A DNA stretch of 63,068 nucleotides. It comes from Maridesulfovibrio frigidus DSM 17176. GTDB taxonomy: Bacteria; Desulfobacterota; Desulfovibrionia; Desulfovibrionales; Desulfovibrionaceae. The DNA is taken from positions 1-63,068 of the forward strand of contig NZ_JONL01000013.1 of NCBI RefSeq assembly GCF_000711735.1. The letters run 5' to 3'. How positions within the stretch are numbered: the first letter of the stretch is position 1; each line of letters starts with the position of its first letter. The notes below the pieces were generated by a model. The model had not been told where the DNA came from. It searched no databases and saw nothing but the letters and a program-made list of their open reading frames with translations. Shown piece after piece: positions 17,770-24,881 of this stretch. A program made the translations under genes and the position numbers.

Positions 17770-20097
17770 ATGGCTCCAGAAAAAACGCCATATCATCAGC
17801 AGTTCGCTGAAAAGATAATTGAAAAGCTAAAGGAAGGAACAGCCCCTTGGCAGCGCCCATGGCAGCCTGGAGAGTTTCAGCCAGCATTCAACCCTGTCTC
17901 CGGTACAGTTTACCGTGGAGTCAACCAAGTCATGCTTGGCATGGAAGGATTAAATGACCCCAGATACACAACCTATAAACAGGCCGAATCTCAAGGTTGG
18001 CAGATTAAGAAAGGATCTAAATCAGAAAAAGTTGTATTCTGGGCCATGACCAGACCTGAAATGGTTAGGAATGATGACGGCAAGCCTGCTCTTGATGATG
18101 ATGGAAAAATAAAAATGGAAGATGTCCCCCTTGCGCGGCCAATCCTTCGCTATGCAAGCGTTTTCCATGCCAGCCAGATCGAAGGCATTCCAGAATGGGA
18201 AGGACGTGATATCAGTTGGAACCCTGATGACCGTGCTGAAAGCATTTTGCAAAATTCTGGAGCTGAGATTCATCACGACCAGCGAGACCGCGCATTTTAT
18301 AGTCCTACCTCTGATGACATTCATATGCCTCCCAAGGCAGCATTTGAAAACTCAGACAAATATTACGGTACGGCCCTGCACGAGCTAGGACACTGGACCG
18401 GGCATTCATCACGCATGGATCGGGAAGGTGGCCCTTTCGGTTCAGAGCTGTACGCCAAAGAAGAACTTCGCGCAGAGATTGCAAGCTGGATGATTAGCTC
18501 AGAGCTTGGCCTTGGTCATGATCCAAGCCAGCACCTCAGTTACGTAGATAGCTGGGTAAAAGCTCTTGAAAAAGATCCTTATGAAATAGTCAGAGCCTGC
18601 CAGGATGCGGACAAAATCAAGAATTATACCCTTGAACTTGAGCAGCAGCACAGCATTGATAAAGGCATGAATATATCTCGACCAGACAGAGAAAAGCTGA
18701 ATAAACGGGAAGCAGCAATGCATGGAACCCCAGAAAACGGAAAAACCTACCTGAAGGTGCCATTCTCGGAAAAAGAACAAGCAAAGAAACATGGTGCTAA
18801 GTGGGACACCAAAGGGAAAATGTGGTTTGCGCCTGAAGGCACAGACCTTGAGAATCTATCACGCTGGATTCCTGAAGGAAAATCAGCTTCACTAGAGATT
18901 CAGAAGCCTGTTCAACAACGAGAGCAAGAAGAAGCCCAAGCAAAAAATTCAGCTAAAGAAAAAACGTATCTAAACGTGCCCTACTCTGAAAAAGGGCAAG
19001 CGAAAAAGCTAGGAGCGCGCTGGGACAAATCCAAAAAACTTTGGTTTGCTGCAACCGGCACGGATTTAGATCCATTTTCAAAGTGGATGCCAAAAAACAA
19101 AGTTATAGCCCTTGAAAATAACCCAGAACAAGAGTTTGCAAAGGCTCTTCAAGAAGCAGGTCTGGATCTCCAAGGACAGCTTCCCATCATGGACGGAACC
19201 ATGCAACGCGTACCCGTTATTGATGGAAAACAAAATTCAAGAGATGGAGCATACACGGGGTTCCTTGACGGTAACCCTGCTGGATTCATTCAGAATCATA
19301 AAACTGGTGTCAAGATGAACTGGAAAGCCACTGGCCATAAGTTAACTGAAGAACAGAAATCAGAATTGAAAGTTCAGGCTGCACTAAAAAAACAAGAGCG
19401 GGATATGGTTTTGGCAGAGCAGCGAGAAAAAGCATCAAAACGCTCTTTTGCCAAGTGGCAAAATGCAAAAGACTGGGCAAATGAACATCAGGAGTATCTA
19501 GCTAAAAAGGGAGTTCTTGCATTCGGGGTCAGAGTCAATGATCACGGCAATCTACTTATCCCCGGCAAAGACACTGAAGGTCATATTCATACCCTTCAAA
19601 CGATCACTGCGGATGGAAAACTATTTGAAAAAGGAGGCAAAAAATCCGGTTGCTTTCATACCATTGATCCTGAAGGTAAACTTGGCCAAGGTGGTCCAAT
19701 TCTCATATCTGAAGGATATGCGACCGGGGCCAGCATCCACATGGCCACCAATGAGCCAACCATAGTTGCTTTCGATGCATCCAACCTTGAGCCGGTCGCA
19801 AAAGCTCTTCACGCAAAGTACCCAGATAGCCCTATTGCTATCCTTGGAGACAACGACCATCACCTCCAGAACAACGTGGGTGAAGAAAAGGCTAAGGCTG
19901 CCGCGAAAGCAGTTAATTGCCAATCCATCATTCCCAAGTTCACAAACAGTGAACGAGGCCAAGGCTTAAGTGACTTTAATGATTTACACAAATCAAGTGG
20001 ACTAGATGCGGTGAAAACCCAGCTCTCGGGGCTGTTCAAAGCACCCAAGCAAGTTGCCCAAAAGAAAGCGGTAAAAGCTGTCGCAATGGCACGATAG
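17770..20097 (+). CDS. ArdC/zincin/DUF5710/TOPRIM multidomain protein (anti-restriction and primase-like)
   Basis: A 775-residue multidomain protein. The N-terminal ArdC-type ssDNA-binding domain (about 1-130) contains AEKIIEKLKEGTAPWQRPW and GVNQVML. A zincin metallopeptidase domain follows, with HELGH at about 204-208 and a downstream EELRAEIASW helix. Two DUF5710 modules lie at about 323-365 and 397-440 (KTYLKVPFSEKEQAKKHGAKW and its near copy). A TOPRIM-like region at about 640-750 has ILISEGYATGAS and AILGDNDHHLQN. This combines ArdC anti-restriction with the TraC primase type that enters recipients. The last residues (KAVKAVAMAR) resemble the ends of two other proteins in the element. 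Confidence 0.85.
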   Translation: MAPEKTPYHQQFAEKIIEKLKEGTAPWQRPWQPGEFQPAFNPVSGTVYRGVNQVMLGMEGLNDPRYTTYKQAESQGWQIKKGSKSEKVVFWAMTRPEMVRNDDGKPALDDDGKIKMEDVPLARPILRYASVFHASQIEGIPEWEGRDISWNPDDRAESILQNSGAEIHHDQRDRAFYSPTSDDIHMPPKAAFENSDKYYGTALHELGHWTGHSSRMDREGGPFGSELYAKEELRAEIASWMISSELGLGHDPSQHLSYVDSWVKALEKDPYEIVRACQDADKIKNYTLELEQQHSIDKGMNISRPDREKLNKREAAMHGTPENGKTYLKVPFSEKEQAKKHGAKWDTKGKMWFAPEGTDLENLSRWIPEGKSASLEIQKPVQQREQEEAQAKNSAKEKTYLNVPYSEKGQAKKLGARWDKSKKLWFAATGTDLDPFSKWMPKNKVIALENNPEQEFAKALQEAGLDLQGQLPIMDGTMQRVPVIDGKQNSRDGAYTGFLDGNPAGFIQNHKTGVKMNWKATGHKLTEEQKSELKVQAALKKQERDMVLAEQREKASKRSFAKWQNAKDWANEHQEYLAKKGVLAFGVRVNDHGNLLIPGKDTEGHIHTLQTITADGKLFEKGGKKSGCFHTIDPEGKLGQGGPILISEGYATGASIHMATNEPTIVAFDASNLEPVAKALHAKYPDSPIAILGDNDHHLQNNVGEEKAKAAAKAVNCQSIIPKFTNSERGQGLSDFNDLHKSSGLDAVKTQLSGLFKAPKQVAQKKAVKAVAMAR

Positions 20098-20104
20098 GCA
20101 TATT

Positions 20105-20132
20105 CAGATGGGCTCTGAGGGGGGGCCATCTG
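20105..20132 (+). repeat. Hairpin with CTCTGAGGGGGG loop after the primase-like gene
   Basis: CAGATGG (20105-20111) and CCATCTG (20126-20132) form a 7-bp stem around CTCTGAGGGGGGG (20113-20125). There is no T-run after it, so it is not a standard terminator. The loop sequence recurs at 20971-20982. Confidence 0.6.
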
Positions 20133-20200
20133 TATGATTGGAAGCTTTCCTTTTAAAGCCTTAGAAGGTAGGCTGACGCTATCAAAATAAGGAGGAAATT

Positions 20201-20428
20201 ATGGCTCAAATGACGAAAGAACAAGAGTTCAAAATTATTGAAAAAATTCGAGAACTGGATGCTGAAGGCAAACATGATGAGGCGCACGAGTTGAGGTTCA
20301 AACTCCCTCTGGCCCCACATCTAGCTCAAGCCCTTAAAGAGATTATAGGAACTGATGAACTTAGAAATTCTAAAATAGATCTTTCGGAGGCAAATGAAAA
20401 ATATGGCGAAAACTGGCTTACTGATTAA
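20201..20428 (+). CDS. Small helical protein, unknown
   Basis: A 75-residue protein with a strong ribosome-binding site (AAGGAGGAAATT) right before ATG 20201. It is helical and charged: KEQEFKIIEKIRELDAEGKHDEA, then a hydrophobic LPLAPHLAQALKEIIG helix. No cysteines or membrane segment. It overlaps the next gene by 35 bases. No family recognised; the context suggests a partner of the following protein. Confidence 0.65.
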   Translation: MAQMTKEQEFKIIEKIRELDAEGKHDEAHELRFKLPLAPHLAQALKEIIGTDELRNSKIDLSEANEKYGENWLTD

Positions 20429-20963
20429 ACTTTCAATGAAACTTGGTGATGACTGGAAAGCATATCAACAAAAAGAAAATACACCTGAAGCACTAGCTTT
20501 TCAGAAAGGCCTTAAAGACACATTGTCCATGTACAAAGAGCTAGCTGAATCTCAAGATCCGGAAGCAATCTTAAATGCGGAAAAGATTGCTTTAATCCAA
20601 GAAAAGAACACCTACGCAAACTCCGCAGAAATGACGAACAGCATTAAGCCTGCATTGACTCAAGTTGAAGAGGCCAAGAAGTCTATGGAGCAAGTCCAGG
20701 ACAGCGAAGCATACAAGAAAGCAGCTTCAACTTATGCTGGCAAGAGAAAACAAGGAGGCCTTCCATTAGATGGATTCAGAGAGTTCATAAAGAGCCATCA
20801 AGCCCGATTGACGAACAGGCTCAAGGGAGATGGCTCCCACGATGAAAAGAATCTGTTACGGCAACGTAAAAAGAACCTTACTAAAGCAAATGAGCTTTAC
20901 ATGGGCATGCAAAAAAAGGCCTTGGGCATGCAAAAAGCAAACGCCAAGGCTGTGGCCAGATAG
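20394..20963 (+). CDS. Helical basic protein with AVAR tail, unknown
   Basis: A 189-residue, mainly helical, basic protein. GGAGG (20386-20390) lies close to ATG 20394; an in-frame ATG at 20403 has a more usual spacing and may be the true start. The central part (about 55-115) is rich in E, K and Q and may form a coiled coil. The C-terminus is basic (LRQRKKNLTKANELY, then QKKALGMQKANAKAVAR). The last residues resemble those of the ArdC/TOPRIM protein and the relaxase, which suggests a secreted effector or DNA-transfer partner. No named family recognised. Confidence 0.65.
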   Translation: MKNMAKTGLLIKLSMKLGDDWKAYQQKENTPEALAFQKGLKDTLSMYKELAESQDPEAILNAEKIALIQEKNTYANSAEMTNSIKPALTQVEEAKKSMEQVQDSEAYKKAASTYAGKRKQGGLPLDGFREFIKSHQARLTNRLKGDGSHDEKNLLRQRKKNLTKANELYMGMQKKALGMQKANAKAVAR

Positions 20964-20970
20964 CAAGGAA

Positions 20971-20982
20971 CTCTGAGGGGGG
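20971..20982 (+). repeat. Second CTCTGAGGGGGG copy
   Basis: CTCTGAGGGGGG lies eight bases after the stop of the preceding gene and is followed by ATCTTTTT. It repeats the 20113-20125 element, which also lies just downstream of a gene of the same operon. It is at the boundary of two convergent operons and might help end transcription. Confidence 0.5.
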
Positions 20983-21012
20983 ATCTTTTTGCTTCCAGCG
21001 GGCTCGCAAAAT

Positions 21013-21237
21013 TTAATCTTCTGAAACGTCTTTATTGGCTTCTGATCTAGCCTGCGAATACGTTAGCCCATAAAAACATTCACCACACCGACTGCAAACC
21101 CAGTCACCCGTTTGAGCACTTTTGTAATACTCTTTCAACAATGTCTCGTGCTCACAAGGACCACCTTCATATTTTTCGCGTAAATCATGAGTCTTAAGTT
21201 TTATTGTTTTTAAAATAACTTGACCCAACCGACACAA
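21013..21237 (-). CDS. Small zinc-ribbon protein, last gene of the helicase/DUF2290 operon
   Basis: A 74-residue protein that probably starts with TTG at 21237, because GGAGG lies just upstream on the minus strand; a second in-frame TTG is three codons later. A metal site is likely: CEHE (about 28-31) and CSRCGECF (about 48-55). The C-terminus is acidic. It overlaps the membrane-protein gene by 44 bases and ends the minus-strand operon. No family recognised. A small zinc ribbon could act as a nucleic-acid or partner-binding subunit. Confidence 0.6.
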   Translation of the reverse strand: MCRLGQVILKTIKLKTHDLREKYEGGPCEHETLLKEYYKSAQTGDWVCSRCGECFYGLTYSQARSEANKDVSED

Positions 21238-21772
21238 AAAACCTCCAAAAATAGAATCCTATTATCAATTTATGAAGAAATATGAAGGTCATTAATCCTA
21301 ACCCATTGCATTGAATTGACGTAATACTGAGTCTATAGCTCTCCATAAAGTCAAAAAGAACAGCTCCTAGAGTTACTTGAATCCCAAATTCTAACCATGA
21401 AAATCCTGCCATTGATGGAATTGGTTGCCCATTAATGCCTGTAAATAGATATGGAAAGCCAATCCAAAGATAACCAGATATTATACTAAATAAGGCAATC
21501 TGGAAAAAGGGATATGCCAGAACAGGTATATCTTTCCACCTTTTACTTACGTAGTCATTCATCATCACATCATCGACGAGCCTTTTGCTGAATGAAAACC
21601 TTAATGAAGCAAAAACAGAAACGGCATATGCTCCTATGAGCATGCAAAGAATCACATAAGAAAATCCACTAAGAAAAGGAGAGGAGAAAAACAACATAAC
21701 TGGCGCACATATAAATAAGAGAATAGAGAAGACCAGCCTCAAAAGAAATTTAAAAGCTCTTGAGTCGATCAT
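21194..21772 (-). CDS. Multi-pass membrane protein of the helicase/DUF2290 operon
   Basis: A 192-residue protein with about five membrane segments: two in residues 8-58, one near 80-108 (VLAYPFFQIALFSIISGYLWIG), and two in 125-180. A polar loop (SKRLVDDVMMNDYVSKRWKD) separates the first pair from the rest. Its ATG overlaps the stop of the coiled-coil gene (ATGA), which indicates coupled translation. I recognise no family. Small membrane proteins at the end of defence operons often act as killing effectors; that reading is inference. Confidence 0.62.
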   Translation of the reverse strand: MIDSRAFKFLLRLVFSILLFICAPVMLFFSSPFLSGFSYVILCMLIGAYAVSVFASLRFSFSKRLVDDVMMNDYVSKRWKDIPVLAYPFFQIALFSIISGYLWIGFPYLFTGINGQPIPSMAGFSWLEFGIQVTLGAVLFDFMESYRLSITSIQCNGLGLMTFIFLHKLIIGFYFWRFFVSVGSSYFKNNKT

Positions 21773-21987
21773 AATGCGGAATTAAAATACAATAAGTACA
21801 TGTTATCCTCGAAGCGATAAGCAGGATCTTTAACATTGATTTCTATGTCACTTTTTAAATCTCTGACGTCATCTTCTATTGGTTTAATCTGCTCGTCAAT
21901 CAGAGCAATACGTTCTGATGTTCGCTTCTTCCTCTTCAACAACTCAACATCATCACTCAAGCGGAAAATTTGATGATTCCAAGCCAA
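21769..21987 (-). CDS. Short coiled-coil protein of the helicase/DUF2290 operon
   Basis: A 72-residue protein made mostly of one charged helix (about 9-50, heptad-like pattern LSDDVELLKRKKRTSERIAL and following residues), with an aromatic C-terminus (NMYLLYFNSAL). It starts inside the DUF2290 gene (35-base overlap) and ends in an ATGA overlap with the membrane protein. This suggests a linker between the soluble DUF2290 protein and the membrane protein. No family recognised. Confidence 0.55.
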   Translation of the reverse strand: MAWNHQIFRLSDDVELLKRKKRTSERIALIDEQIKPIEDDVRDLKSDIEINVKDPAYRFEDNMYLLYFNSAL

Positions 21988-22657
21988 GAAAATGTCTATC
22001 TTTCGTCATAAAGTGAGCCTCAGGAGGTAATTGCATCTTTTTAAAACAATTAGAGAAGTGCTTCCAGTCTTCGCATAATGGAGCTCTTTTGGGGTAAAAG
22101 TGATCAAAAATAAATTTAACAAACTGATTAAAACACATCGGAGAGTTAACTTTTAAACGGCAATCTGAATTTTGAAAATGCATATGGGATAATGGATGGG
22201 CAAGTGAAGCATTTATTGTATCATAATCAAATCGAATGGGAGTACGCATTTTTATATATTTGTGCCAATTCTTGTCTTCACAATATGCATCAACGACATC
22301 TAAAGGGGGACCGTCTTCAAAATCATCTTCGTCCAACAAAAAAGGACAAGGCCAATACCACAAGCTATGAGCCAGCAGCTCATTTTCAAAGACCTTAAAA
22401 GAAGCCCTAATTAAGGAACCATCAAAGAGCAAAGCGTGATAACTTCCATTTACTATAAAACTTCTGTATTGTTCAAAACTGCCGAAATAAGATTCCTTAC
22501 TAGCTCCACCTGATTCATGGTTAGGCCATGTAATTAACTCAACCCCAACATGAGAAGTCTTGATTGGGTCAATATAAAAAAAACAGAGATTTTTTGCAGC
22601 CAAAAAATTCAATGTGCTTCTCATATCACTAAATATCTGTAATGAAAGTTTGGACAT
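21953..22657 (-). CDS. DUF2290-type protein
   Basis: A 234-residue protein. The pattern IRFDYD, then LAHPLSHMHFQNSDCRLKVNSP and FVKFIFDHFYP (about 142-190) fits DUF2290, a family of unknown function. The conserved Asp, His and Ser-His-x-His residues could form an active or metal site. There is no membrane segment. It starts seven bases after the helicase stop, so the pair is co-translated. The identification is by pattern from memory and should be checked by profile search. Confidence 0.62.
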   Translation of the reverse strand: MSKLSLQIFSDMRSTLNFLAAKNLCFFYIDPIKTSHVGVELITWPNHESGGASKESYFGSFEQYRSFIVNGSYHALLFDGSLIRASFKVFENELLAHSLWYWPCPFLLDEDDFEDGPPLDVVDAYCEDKNWHKYIKMRTPIRFDYDTINASLAHPLSHMHFQNSDCRLKVNSPMCFNQFVKFIFDHFYPKRAPLCEDWKHFSNCFKKMQLPPEAHFMTKDRHFLGLESSNFPLE

Positions 22658-22664
22658 AACGGAC

Positions 22665-24764
22665 CTATTTGTTCAACAAAGAAAGAAGTTGCTGTATCGC
22701 AGGATCTTTATCATCTAGAAGACCTTGACTAACTAGCTTTGCAACATCATGAAGATTTCTTTGAGCAACAGTAACTTCCTTTTTTTCTTCGCTTGTTCTG
22801 TCCCTGTTAATGATTCTTAGTTCAGCAAGTTTTTCTCTTGGGGGGATATGAAATGAAAGCCTATAGTTATTCTCAACAACAGCATTTATTTCATCTTGTA
22901 TTTCTTGCATCCCTGGGCCAACACCACAAATATTAACCCAAGCACTTGATCTAGTGATTGCTGTAAAAAGAGTATTTCTCCGTTTAATCATTTCATACCC
23001 AAGAGAACACCACTCTCCATTAACGAGATAAACCATCGGCGCTTCGTTGCCCTTTGCCCTATATATCCCTGAAGCTGTAACAGAGCCTGAATATGAAAAA
23101 ACATCTCTACTGCTTGATACTCCTGCAAGATGTGTATCTATTCCATATCTAAGCATAGAATTATAAAATATCCCGTATTCATTTTTAGCAGTAACTGCAT
23201 TTGCAAAAATCACTAAAATATCATCAGGGTCAAGCTCGTCTTCTTTCAAATTCTTATTAATTTGACTTGCTACCCATTCGTACTGTTCAATTTTAGATTC
23301 AAAAATCTTGCTCTGCATTATATCACGAGGGTCAAAAAGATCTGTAATATAACCCGGATAACTTGAAACTTTTCTCTCTAAGGACACATCACTTTCAAAC
23401 GAAAGAGCTCCTGAGTGGACTTTATATCCAATATCTTCAAAAAGATTAAGTTCATCAAAAAGCTGCACTAGCCCCTCAGAACGATAAACCCCCATCCCCA
23501 AAGCATGTGCTAAAGTTAGTGTCCAAGGAGAATTGCGATAACAAACAGGTAGAGTAATATCTTGCCTAGCTTCGTCTTCAGCATTATGAACCTCAATATT
23601 TTGCTGCCCTGATTGAGATGTTCCAAACAGTTCATCGAGCGGAAGCATTGCAGAATCATTCAAATTCTGTAACTCATCGTAGGCCCATATAATTCTTTTT
23701 GGGTCCTTAGTGCAGTAATAGATGATTTGAAAAAATGCAGAAGGAAGATCTTGAGCTTCATCAATGAGAATTGCATCATATACTTCTTTTGATGGGGAAG
23801 ATTTCACATACTGAAGAAGCTCGTTACATACACCTGAAAAGGCATTAGAATACCCATACTTCTGTTTCGCTGTTGCAAAGTTTACAGGAGTTAAATCATA
23901 TAAAGTAGCAATCGCAGAGTAAACCCCTCCACTAGAAAAGTTCCCCCAAGCAGGCATTATCTTTATTTTATCCCAGTCTGGCTTGTCACCTGAATGCTCA
24001 ATCGAAAAGCGTTCAATTAAATCTGTAAACTGCTGGATTAATGACCTTGTATTAAAAGTAACAACAATGTCCCAATCAGGATGCTGCGCATGCAAATATG
24101 CTGCTTTTAAAGCTAAAACTATTGTTTTACCTGATCCGGCCAAACCTCTAACTCTCTGGGGTCCTTCCGGGACTTCTATCGCGGCACTCTTCTGCCACTG
24201 ATCAAGGTTCGCGATCTCGCGCTCAAGTCTCTTTAAGATTGCTCCCTTTGAATTAGCATTCTTAACATTAACACGCTTTTTAGCAGGTTTAATAGTTGTT
24301 ACTCTCTGTATTGCAGAGCAAACTTTTTTATAATAACCATCTTGAATAGGGATACAACGAGCAATCGTTTCCTTAAATACATCAGGATGAGCAATATTAT
24401 AATCGTCTTCACTTTTAATTCCAACATCTTTAGAGAAAAAAGCTATCACATTGGCTTCGACGGCTAACCTTCTCCGCACTCGCAAACTTTCGTGCTTGGA
24501 TAGATTAGACTCCAAAACATAAACAATACTATCTTGCTGGTCATAAACAGTCTCAGAAACTTGAGTGTCTGGAAAATGAAAAGCAATTAAGCCATTCTGG
24601 GGTGAAACCAGCATAGCCTCTATGGTATGACTATCCTCAGCTGTAGCAATGATAGGATATCCAACATATAAAGTCCCTGAAATGTTGTCACTTTTCAAGC
24701 AATTAATCAAAGCTGTAATAGCAATTGGATTTCTATTATTACCGCGAACAATTTCTAAGCTCAT
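22665..24764 (-). CDS. SF1 (UvrD-like) helicase with degenerate NERD-like N-terminus
   Basis: A 699-residue helicase. The N-terminal part (about 20-110) has the strand pattern of a NERD-type domain (GYPIIATAEDSHTIEAMLVS, then GLIAFHFPD) but lacks the E-x-K nuclease residues. The ATPase core starts with a Q-motif (LDQWQKSAAI, about 187-196) and Walker A GLAGSGKT (207-214). Walker B is ILIDEAQDLP; later motifs include VCYRNSPWTL, YRAKGNEAPMVYLV and LFTAITRSSAWVNI. It leads a five-gene minus-strand operon, 117 bases after traI, and has AGGATAATAAA before its ATG. A defence or replication role is possible. Confidence 0.85.
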   Translation of the reverse strand: MSLEIVRGNNRNPIAITALINCLKSDNISGTLYVGYPIIATAEDSHTIEAMLVSPQNGLIAFHFPDTQVSETVYDQQDSIVYVLESNLSKHESLRVRRRLAVEANVIAFFSKDVGIKSEDDYNIAHPDVFKETIARCIPIQDGYYKKVCSAIQRVTTIKPAKKRVNVKNANSKGAILKRLEREIANLDQWQKSAAIEVPEGPQRVRGLAGSGKTIVLALKAAYLHAQHPDWDIVVTFNTRSLIQQFTDLIERFSIEHSGDKPDWDKIKIMPAWGNFSSGGVYSAIATLYDLTPVNFATAKQKYGYSNAFSGVCNELLQYVKSSPSKEVYDAILIDEAQDLPSAFFQIIYYCTKDPKRIIWAYDELQNLNDSAMLPLDELFGTSQSGQQNIEVHNAEDEARQDITLPVCYRNSPWTLTLAHALGMGVYRSEGLVQLFDELNLFEDIGYKVHSGALSFESDVSLERKVSSYPGYITDLFDPRDIMQSKIFESKIEQYEWVASQINKNLKEDELDPDDILVIFANAVTAKNEYGIFYNSMLRYGIDTHLAGVSSSRDVFSYSGSVTASGIYRAKGNEAPMVYLVNGEWCSLGYEMIKRRNTLFTAITRSSAWVNICGVGPGMQEIQDEINAVVENNYRLSFHIPPREKLAELRIINRDRTSEEKKEVTVAQRNLHDVAKLVSQGLLDDKDPAIQQLLSLLNK

Positions 24765-24881
24765 TTTATTATCCTATACGGCATAAAGCCAAAACATAAA
24801 TTTAAATATTTAAGACTACCTCTACAGAATCAACTCAGTAAGTTCAAGCTAACAGCTAGAGTCGGAAACGATTACAAACTT

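Noticed and set aside
20105-20132. Rho-independent terminator after the ArdC-type gene
   Set aside because: A stem is present but no T-run follows, and the next genes of the operon continue.
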